64,000 bases of DNA, from assembly GCA_008360975.2 (NCBI GenBank), contig CM039210.1:15502293-15566292 (forward strand), written 5' to 3'. Origin of the DNA: Lichenostomus cassidix. Lineage: Eukaryota > Chordata > Aves > Passeriformes > Meliphagidae. Both the position numbers and the translations under genes were made by a program. The notes under the pieces are model-generated. The model worked only from the letters and a program-made list of their open reading frames with translations. It did not search any database and was not told the origin of the DNA. This document shows positions 23,772-35,252 of this stretch, piece by piece (positions within the stretch are counted from its first letter, which is position 1; each line of letters opens with the position of its first letter).

Positions 23772-24801
23772 GTCATGAAAATTAATCCACAAACACCAGA
23801 AGTTTATGTCCAAAAAGGAGACAGAAGAGTCCTGTAACTTTATTCATGAATAAAGGGAGAGATCATGGGCATTTCCCATGGGGTCCCTCAAATTGGGAGA
23901 GGACGCAGCCTCTTTTATCCTAATTCCCGGCCGCAGGTTCCCTCTCTCTTTCCCCATTGGCTGAGGTACTCAAGAACTACAGACTTCCCGGAATGCTGAA
24001 TTAATATATATTCCCCCATAATACAGACACCCCCAATATACATTCCCCTTTTCTCCTTCTTCTGTCTCTGTTCTTGTAGTTTATTAACACAGTCTTGGGT
24101 AAGTCAAATTAGGGAAATAACTATGGAAATTCTACCCCTTGTTTCTTCTACCTCTCAGTATCAATGTTATCTTACCAGCAGACTCAGGTCTTATCTTTTC
24201 CAGTCATTTGTTTGTAAAGACACTCCTGTTGCAGTGTGCTAGCAGGATTTAGGGTATGCATATCATTGGTCCTGCGCTTTCCCCCACCCCCATTCTGTAT
24301 ATGGTTTATGTTCTAGAAATCTCTCCCTAGCTAAATGTATTATTGGTTTCCTGAGTTTGTACCCTCCTCTGCTGTAAACCTATTGGTTGTAATCCCTTTT
24401 CCCCTCCTTATCTCCTCCACTCTGGCTTTCCCTGGTTGGCTCTTCACAGCTAACCACTCCCCTTTTCCCTTCCCTTTTAATCCCCTGCATGCCTTTGTTC
24501 TGCGTTTGCAGTCTCTGATTCCTCGCCCCTTCACCACCCCTTGCTCTCCACCCCCCTTCCCCTCCCTTAGCCCTGTGCCCGTGGACCCTAATAAACTCCC
24601 TTGGAACCACAGACTGCGATCCTACACTTCTTTCTTCGCCACGCCTCCACGAAAACTCGCGTCCCCCGCAGCGCCACTGCCTGCCACAGTGCCACGTGTG
24701 CCCCGGCGTGTCTCAGCCCCGGACGGCCCCCCCCTTGCGGCATGGGGTGGCCGTCCATGAAACACAAGGCTGTGATGTCGCACACTCCCTTATTCATTTC
24801 A
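23771..24801 (-). mobile_element. LTR B split by LTR C
   Basis: Minus strand: TGAAATGAATAAGGG (24801) to ATTTTCATGACA (23771), interrupted by LTR C at 24227-24782. No TSD (gtaaaa / atacca). Its 3' terminus is fused directly to mid-integrase of the left arm, so PBS, gag and most of pol are missing between them. Confidence 0.85.
24227..24782 (+). mobile_element. Solo LTR C, 6-bp TSD, inside LTR B
   Basis: TGTTGCAGTG to GATGTCGCA, 556 bp, flanked by cactcc at 24221-24226 and 24783-24788. LTR B continues across the site. Contains CTAATAAACTCCC near 24588 as polyadenylation signal. Related copies at 36758 and 62092 also have 6-bp TSDs, as in ERVK/beta-type integration. Confidence 0.92.
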
Positions 24802-24941
24802 ATACCAAAAAAATGATATATTTTATTTAACAGTAAAAGAGGAAAAGAGAAAGAAAGAGAAAGAAATAGAAAAATGTGGGAATCGATGGCAGGTCTGTCT
24901 AGGCCTGTCACAGGCTTACAGACACCAACTGTGTTACAGAC

Positions 24942-25689
24942 TGTTCTTGCATGGGAGAGAGGAGATTTATGTGCTTTTGCAGTTTGACAGGCTTGAAGAT
25001 AGCTAGTTCCCCAAGACTTAGTCCCGTTCGCAAGATTCTTTGATATCTGGCCGATTTGTCTAAAAATACCATTTATTTGACACAGAACATAACAAACATA
25101 CAAACATAGAACAGATTGACACACATAGACACACAATGAATACATAATTGCAACACTATGGTAGCTAAAAATGCAATTACGGGGTAAAACCTTGCTTGAA
25201 CTATAAAGATAGTTAAAACGCAAGAAATGCTTGCTTGAACAATAATGCAAGTTAAGAAATGCTTGCTTGAGCTAGCTGAAATGCAAGTTAAGAAAGGTAC
25301 CTATAAGTTAGCCGGAATAATACAATTTAGGAAACTCAATGATCTCACCAAATCCAGTTTTGGAGCTGGGGATACATCAGCGTCCTCACTCAATCCCTCG
25401 GGAAGTAACCGCAAAGCCTGCGTCCAAGCTTAGGGGAGAGACTTTTCTCCACGCTCTGATATCCATGTAGAAAAGCTTCTGATTTTACTGAGTTTTTCGT
25501 GGTGTTTTATAGGGAAAAGAGTGTGTATTTGCGGTCACCTGAAAATTCTTCACATTCTCTCAGTGTCTCGTTCTGAGTTCCAGACGCCAGCACTGATAGT
25601 CAGGATTAAGCCATTGACTTAATCTGAGCCATCGATCTCGGCTAGCAATCAGGGAGAGAGAGAAGGGGGGGGGTGTCTGTCCTGCCACA
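24942..25689 (-). mobile_element. 3' LTR D
   Basis: 748 bp; plus-strand TGTTCTTGCATGGG to TGTCCTGCCACA. On the minus strand an AATAAATGG signal lies near 25075 and a TATA-like CTATAAAACACC near 25510. Near identical to the 5' LTR. The short purine block before it (CACAGGGGTGGA, complement of 25690-25701) is a weak polypurine tract. Confidence 0.88.
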
Positions 25690-27815
25690 ATCCACCCCTG
25701 TGACCCAAAGACACAACTCTTGCGTCATGAAGTGACAGTGCAGGTGTCTCTTGCCTTCATGCTATAAAAGCACTCACGTTTTTTAATTTAGGTATTATTG
25801 TTAAATTTTTTTGGTATACATTGTGTTTCTAAAGTTGTATTATTCTCTATTGGACCTTTGACTATGTTAATAGGAAGCATTTGCTGTTGCTTCAGTTTAT
25901 GGGCTCATGTAGTAGATTATGTAGCAAAATATATATATAAAAGAAACATTAGTAGTAACAACTAAGGGATTAGTAAATATGACATTAACTTCAGAATGTC
26001 CATAGTAATTGGAGACAATTTAACAAGTTATTTATGTTGATATAAATTCATGTAGGGTAGATTATTTCCACCCCTTGAATCTTAAGGTCATAGGAGGATG
26101 TGATGCAAATCAGGAACGAAGAAGAGTAGTCAATGGTTGGCGATTCTTTTACTTCTTTTGTGCTCTTTAGTTCAGCCTTCTTCTTCAGTGTTTCACCTGT
26201 TTTTGCTTAACCTGTTAAATGTTAGACAATTCTACAACATTTCAAAGGAATACACATACACATATTAATTGATTTGATTGTTTCAGAGGAGTTAAAGATG
26301 TAATGAAAATTATTTGTTTTATTTATTTGGAAGATAATTCCATTTGGGAATTTATATTTTATTTTGGAAGAATCAAAATTGATTCTGTAATTTGAATTAT
26401 ATTTTAGGATGAAATTTTTCTCACTGTGACAATCAGAGTCATAGATATACTAAGGTAATACTTGCAGAAATTAGATAAGATATAGATATACACAAAAACA
26501 TTATTTGAAATAATAAGATCATTGAATCATTTAGTACTCTAACAGTACTAAATAAGGTTTTTTTTTGAGGTTTTTCTTTTTAGAGAAGATGGTCATCATT
26601 TGATCTATATATTTTTGTTGGTTCTAATTTTTGCAAATTTTTGGTATACAATTTATATATTATTAATGAACATTAATATTAGAAAATTCTTTTAGCTTTA
26701 TTTTTACAAAGCTAGTAGTGTTTTATATTGTTTGGAATAGGCACACTAGTGTGTGGTTAACATGCTTGTCTTAGCTATGTTTAGATATGAATGACACTTG
26801 GAATAGATTTTTACTATAATTTGACAGATACATTTAGGTAACTTCATTTTTTGGTGTGAAGCTACTTTTGGTGTTTTTAGACATCTGTATATACAGAGGC
26901 TTTAACAATTATTAGGGTTTTGTTACAATTTTGTTGAGATGGCTGATTAGCCATAATGCATTACTGTAAACAATAACTTGTAAGCATAAGGAAAATGCAA
27001 ACAATATTACAATGAATATTTTAGTTACAGTAAACTCATTAGTTACTATGCAGTCCAGTATGGTTTCTTTGTCTGGAGTTGACTTCTTCACTTGCAGGAG
27101 TTTAGGAGGTTTAATTCATTTCTTTAGCTGTGTAGGTAGTAAACAGCTTTTTCTTGCTGCTTGAAGAGATTCTTCTCTTGTTGCTTGAGTAGCTTGTCTT
27201 TTTCATTCAGGTACACCTAGCTTTTATCTGGTGAAAGTATACTTAAACATTTAAGGTTAATAGAGCAATGAAATTAACACGATTTAAGCAATAATAGATA
27301 TGTGTTTTTGAGAATTGTTATTCCCCCTTTTGGCCTGTAGTTGCAAACACGTCGCTATTTTCACTGCTGTCGGATGGGGCAGTGCAGGGTGGTTTGCGAG
27401 GAAATAAGAGTTTTGCTCTCAGCAAAACCAGATTTGTTATAGGGGAAACACTCATTGGGAGTTGGTTTTATGCTGGTAGTTATAAGAATCAGCAGCTACT
27501 TAGGCCATGGGCCCTCGAGCATTTGTTAGCATCATTGGTACAATCCCGATTTGGGATAGATTTTCAAAATTATTCAATGTGTGGTCATTTGGATGCGTTT
27601 TAACTCAGTTTATTTGGATTTTTTCGATTTTGAGCTTCAGCTAATAGCCATTTTCAATTTTTTTCCTGCTAAACTGCTTTTCTCACTTACCTGCCATTCA
27701 GCACTTGCTACTGACACAACCACTGTGCAACTCCAGCCCACACAGCACAAAAGTTTACACACACTTTCCCTGTTCCTTTCTTTATTGCTAGCAACACAGC
27801 TCTTAACTCTCTCAC

Positions 27816-28291
27816 TGATTCGCCCCAATCGAGCTCAGAGACACTTCAGAGACCAAGTCAGAGAAGTGGGTATTTGCTTTATTCGGTGCACCGGATGTGT
27901 GGGGATTGTTTCCACCAAACACACACACCTCAGTACCCCAAAGACACAGAGTTATAGGTAAAATCATGAATATTAATTACATTCTTCAGGATAGGAGTGG
28001 TTATACAAATCATTTCTCGGAAGTCATTAATATCATTAGCATGTGCACCACGCATGCTCCGTATATCCTGGTGGTCTTTGGAGACTCCCAAAGCCCCCTC
28101 CAAGGTGACAGTCTTTCATGGGATGATTCAGCGGTTTTTGTGCTGGTTTCAAATGCATGCTTAGCTGATAAGCTATCAGGCTAGAGCTGTTACCTACAAT
28201 TTGAATTTGAATTAAGAGTTCAGCCTTCAGCCCTGGAGGCTACAGACAGGCGCCTGTGCTGGTGGAAGGGGGCAAAAAGCTCAGAGTCTCA
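27816..28291 (-). mobile_element. Solo LTR G, 4-bp TSD
   Basis: 476 bp; minus strand TGAGACTCTGAGC to GGGGCGAATCA, flanked by tcac at 27812-27815 and 28292-28295. A 4-bp TSD fits gammaretrovirus-like (class I) integration. About 98% identical by eye to the copy at 30837. Confidence 0.93.
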
Positions 28292-29488
28292 TCACTTATG
28301 CACTTTCCAAAACTTTCTTTCATATTCAATATTCAGAGTCACTGCTCTGCACTTCATACACAACACCAATACGTTTGGCTGAAGCATTAGTAAACTATAC
28401 ACTTTTTAGCTTAGAATTTAGGGTAAGCCAGGACTATTTGTCTGCAAAATTTTACTGGGTCTGGCTTTGTTTGGAAAAAAAAAACTTAAACATCATTGTT
28501 AGATGTTTTAGAGATTTTACTCTAAATTATTTTTAATTTTGATATATAAGGTGATATAGTTGTGGTTAGTTGCAATAATTTAATTCATTTTTTACTCAAT
28601 TATTTATTAAATTTATCATCTCACAAACTTATTGAGTTTGTTATAACTGAAGTTTGTAGAAACAACAATTTAGATCTTTTAGTAAAACTAAATTTTCCTT
28701 CTTTACGTGTTAATGTTTGCCCACAATCTATGTGGCACCAATTTAAAATTGCTAATTAATTATATACTTTTCTGGTTCTCTTCTTTGATTAGATAGCTTT
28801 TAATTACTTATTAGTATATTTTTTAGTTTAAAACTAAACAACTCTGATTTTAAGAGTTTAAAATACATGTTGCAGTGTTTTTTTTTTCTTTTGCTTACCT
28901 TTTCTTGCAATGTGGAGAGAGAGATATCTCTGCTTTTAGTATGCAAATGAAGTTAGCTTGGAGTGAGGGACAGGAAAACTGGTTTTGCAGCTTTTTCCTC
29001 TACTAAGAAGCGGCTTCTAATTGCCCTTTGTCTTATCAATGGCTCATTTGCATTTTAAAACTTAGCTTTGGCTGTTCCCGGAATAGTCTTTGTGGGGGAA
29101 GCATCTTAGTTGCTTCACTTTTAAACTAAACAGGTAAAGTAAAAAGAAATTATGTTTCCCTTTGCAACTGCTAAAATCTAGCACAAAAGGGCACAGGAGT
29201 TTTTAAGAGGATGTTAGAGGTATACAGAAAGAAGTACACAGAAAGCCAGGAAGATGTAGCATTAAAAAAAAAACCGTTTTCAACACTCATTCTTTCTTGC
29301 TTCACTCTCACATTCACACCTTTTTATATCATACGGGCGTCCCCGAGATACATGTCGACATGATTTAATTTATACATTTTCACACACACTACATACACAC
29401 GCCAGAGATTTTTAAAGCATACTGATAATATACGGGAAGAAATTAGTAAATCCAGGAATTAGAGGTTTGTGAAAGGTATGTAGAAACG

Positions 29489-29490
<2 letters not shown>

Positions 29491-29525
<35 letters not shown>
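29491..29525 (+). repeat. (AG)n microsatellite
   Basis: About 17 AG units in the interior of the LTR D element. Confidence 0.95.
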
Positions 29526-29528
<3 letters not shown>

Positions 29529-30251
29529 GGGAGAGGGGGTTGGAAGTTTGCTAAGAGGTTTTTTTTTTCTTTGAAACGGGAGGAGTTTGTTTCCCCGCTT
29601 CCTCCCCACACACTGTTTGTGCTAAAGAGATTTTCTTCTTCTTTTTAGAGATAGGGGTTTTATGCTTTTGTGAGGATTCAATTTGAATCATTAATTTTCA
29701 TCAGAGTTTTTCTGAATTTCATAATTTTATTCCCAGGCGGGGTTATTAACTCTGGAATTTCTTTTATCATTTCTGTTTACTAATTACATGCAATTTTTAG
29801 ATATAAAGCAAGTACATGAGAGATTCGTTAATTTTTAGCAAGTTTTGTGCTTCATGTAATTTCATCAGAGGATTTTTCCTCATTTTAAGCTAGTTTCTCA
29901 CCAGCAGAGTGTAACATCTGTGTTTTGTAAGTTTTTGCTGAAGATTGTTTGTTACACATTTTGCTTATAGACAGAGGGCTGATAGATTTTTTGCTGATTA
30001 CCTAGGCCTTTGGCAATCGGCATTTAATCTATTTTTAGAGCGACCAGCACTCTCTACACCCAGTGTCATGATGGTTGATTTAGGTTTCATATAAAATGGT
30101 TTGTTAGACGTAAGAGATAACAGAACAAAGAAGCTAAACACTCATATACTACACAATATAGAGAGTTACTCATGGCTATGTGAATTTTTGTGCCTCCGTA
30201 AAATAAGATGTTAGCTCTTTAGCTGTTAATTTCTTAAATCGTACGCCAGAT

Positions 30252-30269
30252 ATCCTGCTGACTACGCCA
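30252..30269 (-). other. Primer binding site, tRNA-Ser
   Basis: The minus strand reads TGGCGTAGTCAGCAGGAT three bases after the 5' LTR end. This is the complement of the 3' end of eukaryotic tRNA-Ser(AGA) (..ATCCTGCCGACTACGCCA) with one mismatch. Few ERV groups are known to use tRNA-Ser. Confidence 0.82.
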
Positions 30270-30272
30270 TAT

Positions 30273-31498
30273 TGTCTTGCATGGGAGAGAGGAGATTTAT
30301 GTGCTTTTGCAGTTTGACAGGCTTGAAGATAGCTAGTTCCCCAAGACTTAGTCCCGTTCGCAAGATTCTTTGATATCTGGCCGATTTGTCTAAAAATACC
30401 ATTTATTTGACACAGAACATAACAAACATACAAACATAGAACAGATTGACACACATAGACACACAATGAATACATAATTGCAACACTATAGTAGCTAAAA
30501 ATGCAATTATGGGGTAAAACCTTGCTTGAACTATAAAGATAGTTAAAAACGCAAGAAATGCTTGCTTGAACAATAATGCAAGTTAAGAAATGCTTGCTTG
30601 AGCTAGCTGAAATGCAAGTTAAGAAAGGTACCTATAAGTTAGCCGGAATAATACAATTTAGGAAACTCAATGATCTCACCAAATCCAGTTTTGGAGCTGG
30701 GGATACATCAGCGTCCTCACTCAATCCCTCGGGAAGTAACCGCAAAGCCTGCGTCCAAGCTTAGGGGAGAGACTTTTCTCCACGCTCTGATATCCATGTA
30801 GAAAAGCTTCTGATTTTACTGAGTTTTTCGTGGTGTTGAGACTCTGAGCTTTTTGCCCCCCTTCCACCAGCACAGGCGCCTGTCTGTAGCCTCCGGGGCT
30901 GAAGGCTGAACTCTTAATTCAAATTCAAATTGTAAGTAACAGCTCTGGCCTGATAGCTTATCAGCTAAGCATGCATTTGAAACCAGCACAGAAACCGCTG
31001 AATCATCCCATGAAAGACTGTCACCTTGGAGGAGGCTTTGGGGGTCTCCAAAGACCACCAGGATATACGGAGCATGCGTGGTGCACATGCTAATGATATG
31101 AATGACTTCCGAGAAATGATTTGTATAACCACTCCTATCCTGAAGAATGTAATTAATATTCATGATTTTACCTATAACTCTGTGTCTTTGGGGTACTGAG
31201 GTATGTGTGTTTGGTGGAAACAATCCCCACACATCCGGTGCACCGAATAAAGCAAATACCCACTTCTCTGACTTGGTCTCTGAAGTGTCTCTGAGCTCGA
31301 TTGGGGCGAATCAGTGTTTTATAGGGAAAAGAGTGTGTATTTGCGGTCACCTGAAAATTCTTCACATTCTCTCAGTGTCTCGCTCTGAGTTCCAGACGCC
31401 AGCACTGATAGTCAGGATTAAGCCATTGACTTAATCTGAGCCATCGATCTCGGCTAGCAATCAGGGAGAGAGAGAAGGGGGGGGGTGTCTGTCCTGCA
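30273..31498 (-). mobile_element. 5' LTR D with nested LTR G
   Basis: Plus-strand TGTCTTGCATGGG to TGTCCTGCA, interrupted at 30837-31313 by LTR G. Removing the insert and one gtgt copy gives a sequence matching 24942-25689 apart from about five changes. The outer end lacks a few bases (CCTGCA instead of CCTGCCACA) and abuts an LTR A fragment. Confidence 0.88.
30837..31313 (+). mobile_element. Solo LTR G, 4-bp TSD, inside LTR D
   Basis: 477 bp, TGAGACTCTG to GGGGCGAATCA, flanked by gtgt at 30833-30836 and 31314-31317. The unoccupied site is preserved in the sister LTR (CGTGGTGTTTTATAGG near 25497), so the insertion postdates the LTR D element. Confidence 0.95.
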
Positions 31499-31500
31499 TA

Positions 31501-32308
31501 CCATGCCAGAGGAGCAGGTGGATGCCTGGAAGAAGCTGTGATCCAGTGGGAGTCTCGTATAAAGAGTTAAAGTTGCAAAGGCCCTGCAAGAGAGAGAAAG
31601 GTCTCGCTCCTGGGATGGAAGCAGCCTGGCCTTGGCTTGGAAGTCTGCACCCTATGGACAAAAATCCTACGTTTCAGCAGAATTCGGGCGGGATGCTGCT
31701 CGTGAGATTGGACCCATGCCAAAGAAGTTCGTGGAGGACTATCTCTCATGGGAGGGACCCCATGGCTAAGTAGAGGACTCCTCTCCCTGGTGGACTGACC
31801 AGAGAAAATCACCCCTTACCCTGCCCCCCCCGCCCCATGCTGTTGGTTGGAAGGAGGGAGGCAGTGATCAGAGAAACAGTGTCTTAAGAGGGAGAGGGGT
31901 GAGCAGAGAAACAATGTTTGTAGCAGAAGAATTGTGGTGATGAATGGACTACAAAAAAACCCATAGCCTGCCCCTTATGTGAGCTGTTGGTTGGAAGGAA
32001 GGAGGGGGCTGAGCAGAGAAATGGTGTCTTAAGAGGGAGGGGGATGAGTGAAGGAACCGTGTCTGAAGAGTTTATTTTTATTTCTCATTTATCCTCCGAC
32101 TCTGTTAGGTTAATAAATCACTTTGCAACTTTAAGTTTTCAGCCTATTCTGCCTTCAGTGCGTCTCTTCTACCACTGCCTTATCTCAACTCATGAGTCCA
32201 GTGTGTGTTTAACAGGTTTTTTTCCTCTTCTGCACAGCTGCAGGAGGGGACAGTGGAGAGATCAAACGTCATAGGTGCCTGGCATTTAGCCAGGGTCAAA
32301 CCATGACA
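31501..32308 (+). mobile_element. LTR A fragment (3' part)
   Basis: Starts within LTR A (CCATGCCAGAGGAGCAGG) and ends GTCAAACCATGACA. The first ~500 bp are missing where the LTR D element adjoins. An internal near-repeat (GGGAGGGGG...GAGCAGAGAAA) occurs at about 31890 and 32005. 32309-32484 after it holds nothing I recognise. Confidence 0.85.
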
Positions 32309-32484
32309 GCCAGGCACTCTTCAATAGCTGTTTGGCTAAAACAAAATTACTCAAGGCAGTACATCTTGAGAAAGGAGTGGTCAATAGGTAACTCCAGTTA
32401 ACTATTGAGAGACAGAATTGTGAATTCTAAAACCTAGAAAAACAGGATTCCCTTAATCTTATCAAGATAAGAGGGACAAGAATC

Positions 32485-32871
32485 TGTTTGAAGCCAGAAC
32501 AGGAAACCGCTGAATCATCCCATGAAGAACTGCACATGCTCCAGAGAGAAAGGTGAAAAGTGCATTTTGATGAAGACTACTGGGACCTTCATCCTGGAGG
32601 TTGTCTTTGGGGGTCTCCAAAGACCACTGGGACACACAGAGCACATGCTAATAATATTAATGACTTCTGAGAAATTATTTGCATATCCACTCCTATCCCA
32701 GGGAATGTGATGAATATTCATGAATTTTACCTATAATATTGTGTTGTTGGAAGTGCCGGAGTGTGTGTTTGGAGGAGTGAATTCCCCCACACTCAGTGCA
32801 CTGAATAAACCAAATACTCACTTCTCTGACTTTATCTCTGAATTGTCTCTGGGCCCACTTGGGGCGGATCA
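32485..32871 (+). mobile_element. Diverged LTR G relative, 5'-shortened
   Basis: Shares the LTR G body: AACCGCTGAATCATCCCATGAAG, GGGGGTCTCCAAAGACCAC, TGAATAAACCAAATACTCACTTCTCTGAC read in short blocks, ending GGGGCGGATCA. It lacks ~110 bp at the 5' end and carries an inserted segment near 32530-32580. No convincing TSD. Confidence 0.75.
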
Positions 32872-32884
32872 ATCTTGACGAAGG

Positions 32885-33265
32885 TCTCTGCCAATCCTCA
32901 AGAGCTCCAATGACCCCTCCCATGGATATGTTTTAATATTTGCAGGGTCAAGGCTGCTGGCATCCACTGTTTATTGTCCTTTGTAAATAATTTCTCCCTT
33001 TTTTCTTCTGCCCCGCTACTTTTAATTATCTCTGATTCCTCTGGTGGAAAAGACAGCACAACTCCCCCCCCCCTTCCCCCCCCATCCGGTACCGGCTGAA
33101 CCACAGGGAGCAAAGGGAGGATCCCAGAGACCTCTGTCAGAAGTGCTGCTTTCTGAACCTCTCCATTGGCCAGTTGATTACCTATTGTCTCTTCTGAGTA
33201 CCCTGCCTGATGTCTCCTAACATGAATTATTTCTACCCCTCTTGGTAAATTCACCACCTCCAAAA
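32885..33265 (-). pseudogene. pol: Pol fragment: RNase H end to integrase zinc region (LTR B family)
   Basis: The minus frame 32898-33263 starts in EVVNLPRGVEIIHVRRHQAG (RNase H C-terminus) and runs through FPPEESEIIKSSGAEE to QILKHIHGRGHWSS, the first His of the integrase HHCC finger. It parallels 39740-40089. Both ends are cut, and it is isolated from any other part of its provirus. Confidence 0.85.
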
Positions 33266-33506
33266 GGAGAGTATGGCTTCTTGGAGAGCTCAGCTTTCCA
33301 GAGACTGCAGCTCATCCCTCCACCTTCAGTGCAAGAGCAAGCTCTGTAAACCTCAGCTGCCAGCATATGTCTCTGACTGCCCCAGCAGCCACCCCCATCC
33401 ACACAGCGGCACAGCCACAGCAGACAGGAGGGGACAGGGAACACATCACACAGTGCAGCCTACAGAAGCCCTGAAGCCCTTCCTGTGCATGCTCTGTTTT
33501 CCCCAG
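33266..33506. other. Unassigned DNA left of solo LTR A
   Basis: About 240 bp of moderate GC with no ERV motif. It continues across LTR A into 34914-35252, because the TSD shows the two sides were once contiguous. It may be pre-insertion host DNA. Confidence 0.5.
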
Positions 33507-34908
33507 TGTCGGGGTTTGACTTTGACCAAACACCAGGCATTCCGGCTCTCTCCTGCCAAAAACGTGCAGGAGAGGGGAAAGAAAAAACTGTAAAAACACA
33601 CACCAATCTCATGAGTTAAGTGAGATAGGACACTGGTAGGAGGATGCACGGAAGAAAAGGGCAAGCAGGCTTCAGACTTAAAGTTGCAAAGTGATTTAAT
33701 TACTTAACAGAGTTGGAGGATAAATCAGAGGCAAAAATAAGCTTTTCATACACCATTTGTTCACTCACCCCCCTCCCTCTTACAAACCCATTTTTTATTC
33801 ACCCCCCTCTCTCCTTCTAACCTTCTAACCAACAGCTTGGGCAGGGGGGCAGGGTGTGGGGTATTTTCTTAGTCCATAGAGCAGGTTCATAAATCTATTC
33901 ATCACCACAATTCTTCTACTACAAAAACTCTTTATCTCTACTTATCTCTCTCTCTCTCTCTAGACAGTTTCTCTGCTCTCACCCTCTCCCTCTTAAGAAG
34001 CTGTTTCTCTGTTCACCCCCCCTACTCTCTCTTTCTAAACTAACAACACGAGCAAGGGGCAGGGTAAGGGTTTTTTTTCTGGTCAGTCCATCAGGGAGAG
34101 GGGTCCTCTACTTAGCCATGGGTTCCCTCCCATGAGAGACAGTCCTCTGGGAACTTCTTTGGCGTGGGTCCAATTTCATGAGCAACATCCCGCCCGAATT
34201 CTGCTGCAGCGTGAGTCCTCTTGTCCATAGGGTGCTGTACAGACTCTGCCGAGCTGAAGCCAGGCTGTTTCTATCCCAGGAGCAAGGAAAAGGCCTTTCC
34301 CTCTCTTGCAAGGCCTTTGCAGCTTTAACTCTTTATATGAGACTCCCACTGGATCACAGCTTCTTCCAGGCATCCACCTGCTCCTCTGGTGTGAGTTGTG
34401 AGTAGATTTCTGCACCCCCATGGACTCCATGGGCTGCAGGGGGACAACCTGCTCCCCCCATGGTCTTCACCACAGCTAGCAGAGGGTTTTCAGCTCCGGC
34501 ACCTGGAGCACCTCCTCCCCCACCTTCTCCACTGACCTTGGTGTCTCCATGCTGTTCTCCACATATTTTTACCTCCTCCTCCTCTTCTAGCTACAAAGAA
34601 GTGTGTGACTACTTTGTTTTGATTTTTTCTTAAATATGTTTTCACAGAGGTGTAACTAGCATCTCTAATTGGCCCAGATTTGGCCAGCAAAATGTCCATC
34701 ACCTTCAAAGCCATCAGAGATTGGCTCTGCTGGATTTGATGAAAAACTTCCAGAACTTTCACTGAAGACACACAGGAGCCAACTTTGTGCCACTCCCCAC
34801 CCCTCAGACACCTCCCCAGGCCCATCACAACAGCTTCTGAAAAGTTTAAATTTCTCTTAGATGTCAAAGATACCTTTCTGATGTTCTGACCCAATCAAAA
34901 CCACCACA
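33507..34908 (-). mobile_element. Solo LTR A, 5-bp TSD
   Basis: 1.4 kb; minus strand TGTGGTGGTTTTGATTGG to CAAACCCCGACA, flanked by cccag at 33502-33506 and 34909-34913. A clean target duplication confirms the LTR A boundaries used elsewhere. Has a (TC)n tract near 33945. Confidence 0.93.
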
Positions 34909-35252
34909 CCCAGCAGCCATGTCACCCTGCAGGAGTTAGTGACTGACCGGCCTGCAGCAGCCTGGGCATCACTCAGTCTGGGCTGCCCTTCCCCTCCGTG
35001 CAGTGGGCCAAGATGTTTCGGTCCCCTTTGGGAACTGTAGCCCTTAGAACGCGCACTGCTTTCCAATGTGTCCCTTTGCGGAGGGCACAAGGAGGAAGAG
35101 ACTCCACAGGCAGCAGCTTTTCCAGAGGCACTGTTGCTGCACACCCAGCCTGCTGCCCCAGGCTACCCTAGGATCTGTTGTCATGGGAAAGAGCACAGGA
35201 GGGACCAAGCTTTCTTAACAAACTCCTCTCCTCCCACTTTTCCAAGTGCATG
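34909..35252. other. Unassigned DNA right of solo LTR A
   Basis: Counterpart of 33266-33506 across the LTR A insertion, running up to LTR B. No ORF or motif recognised. Confidence 0.5.

Larger units (their letters stand above)
25690..30251 (-). other. Non-coding interior of the LTR D element
   Basis: Strongly AT-rich (many T/A runs on both strands) and without a retroviral motif or substantial ORF on the minus (sense) strand. It holds one nested LTR G (27816-28291) and an (AG)n tract. The interior has no coding capacity although the LTRs are nearly identical, so it was probably mobilised in trans. I see nothing else that can be named. Confidence 0.7.
24942..31498 (-). mobile_element. LTR D element: complete, tRNA-Ser PBS, non-coding interior
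   Basis: Two LTR D copies in the same orientation flank a 4.6-kb interior; transcription would run on the minus strand. The 5' LTR is at 30273-31498 (with LTR G nested), the PBS at 30252-30269, the interior at 25690-30251 and the 3' LTR at 24942-25689. I count about five differences between the LTRs over ~735 bp, plus a poly-G length change, implying a recent insertion. The interior has no frame longer than ~130 codons on either strand and no gag, pol or env motif. No TSD could be identified (gac / tac). Confidence 0.85.

Noticed and set aside
24588..25250. 220-codon minus-strand ORF
   Set aside because: Spans the LTR C end, spacer and LTR D; no domain, composition-driven.
29491..29525. CRISPR-like or satellite array
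   Set aside because: It is a plain AG dinucleotide repeat; no spacer-repeat pattern exists anywhere in this eukaryotic window.
17485..31498. LTR D at 17485 as partner LTR of the 24942-31498 element
   Set aside because: It is in the opposite orientation, truncated and clearly more diverged than the two LTRs of that element.
32485..32875. Possible 4-bp TSD (aatc / atct) for the LTR G relative
   Set aside because: The four bases do not match in register and the 5' end is uncertain.
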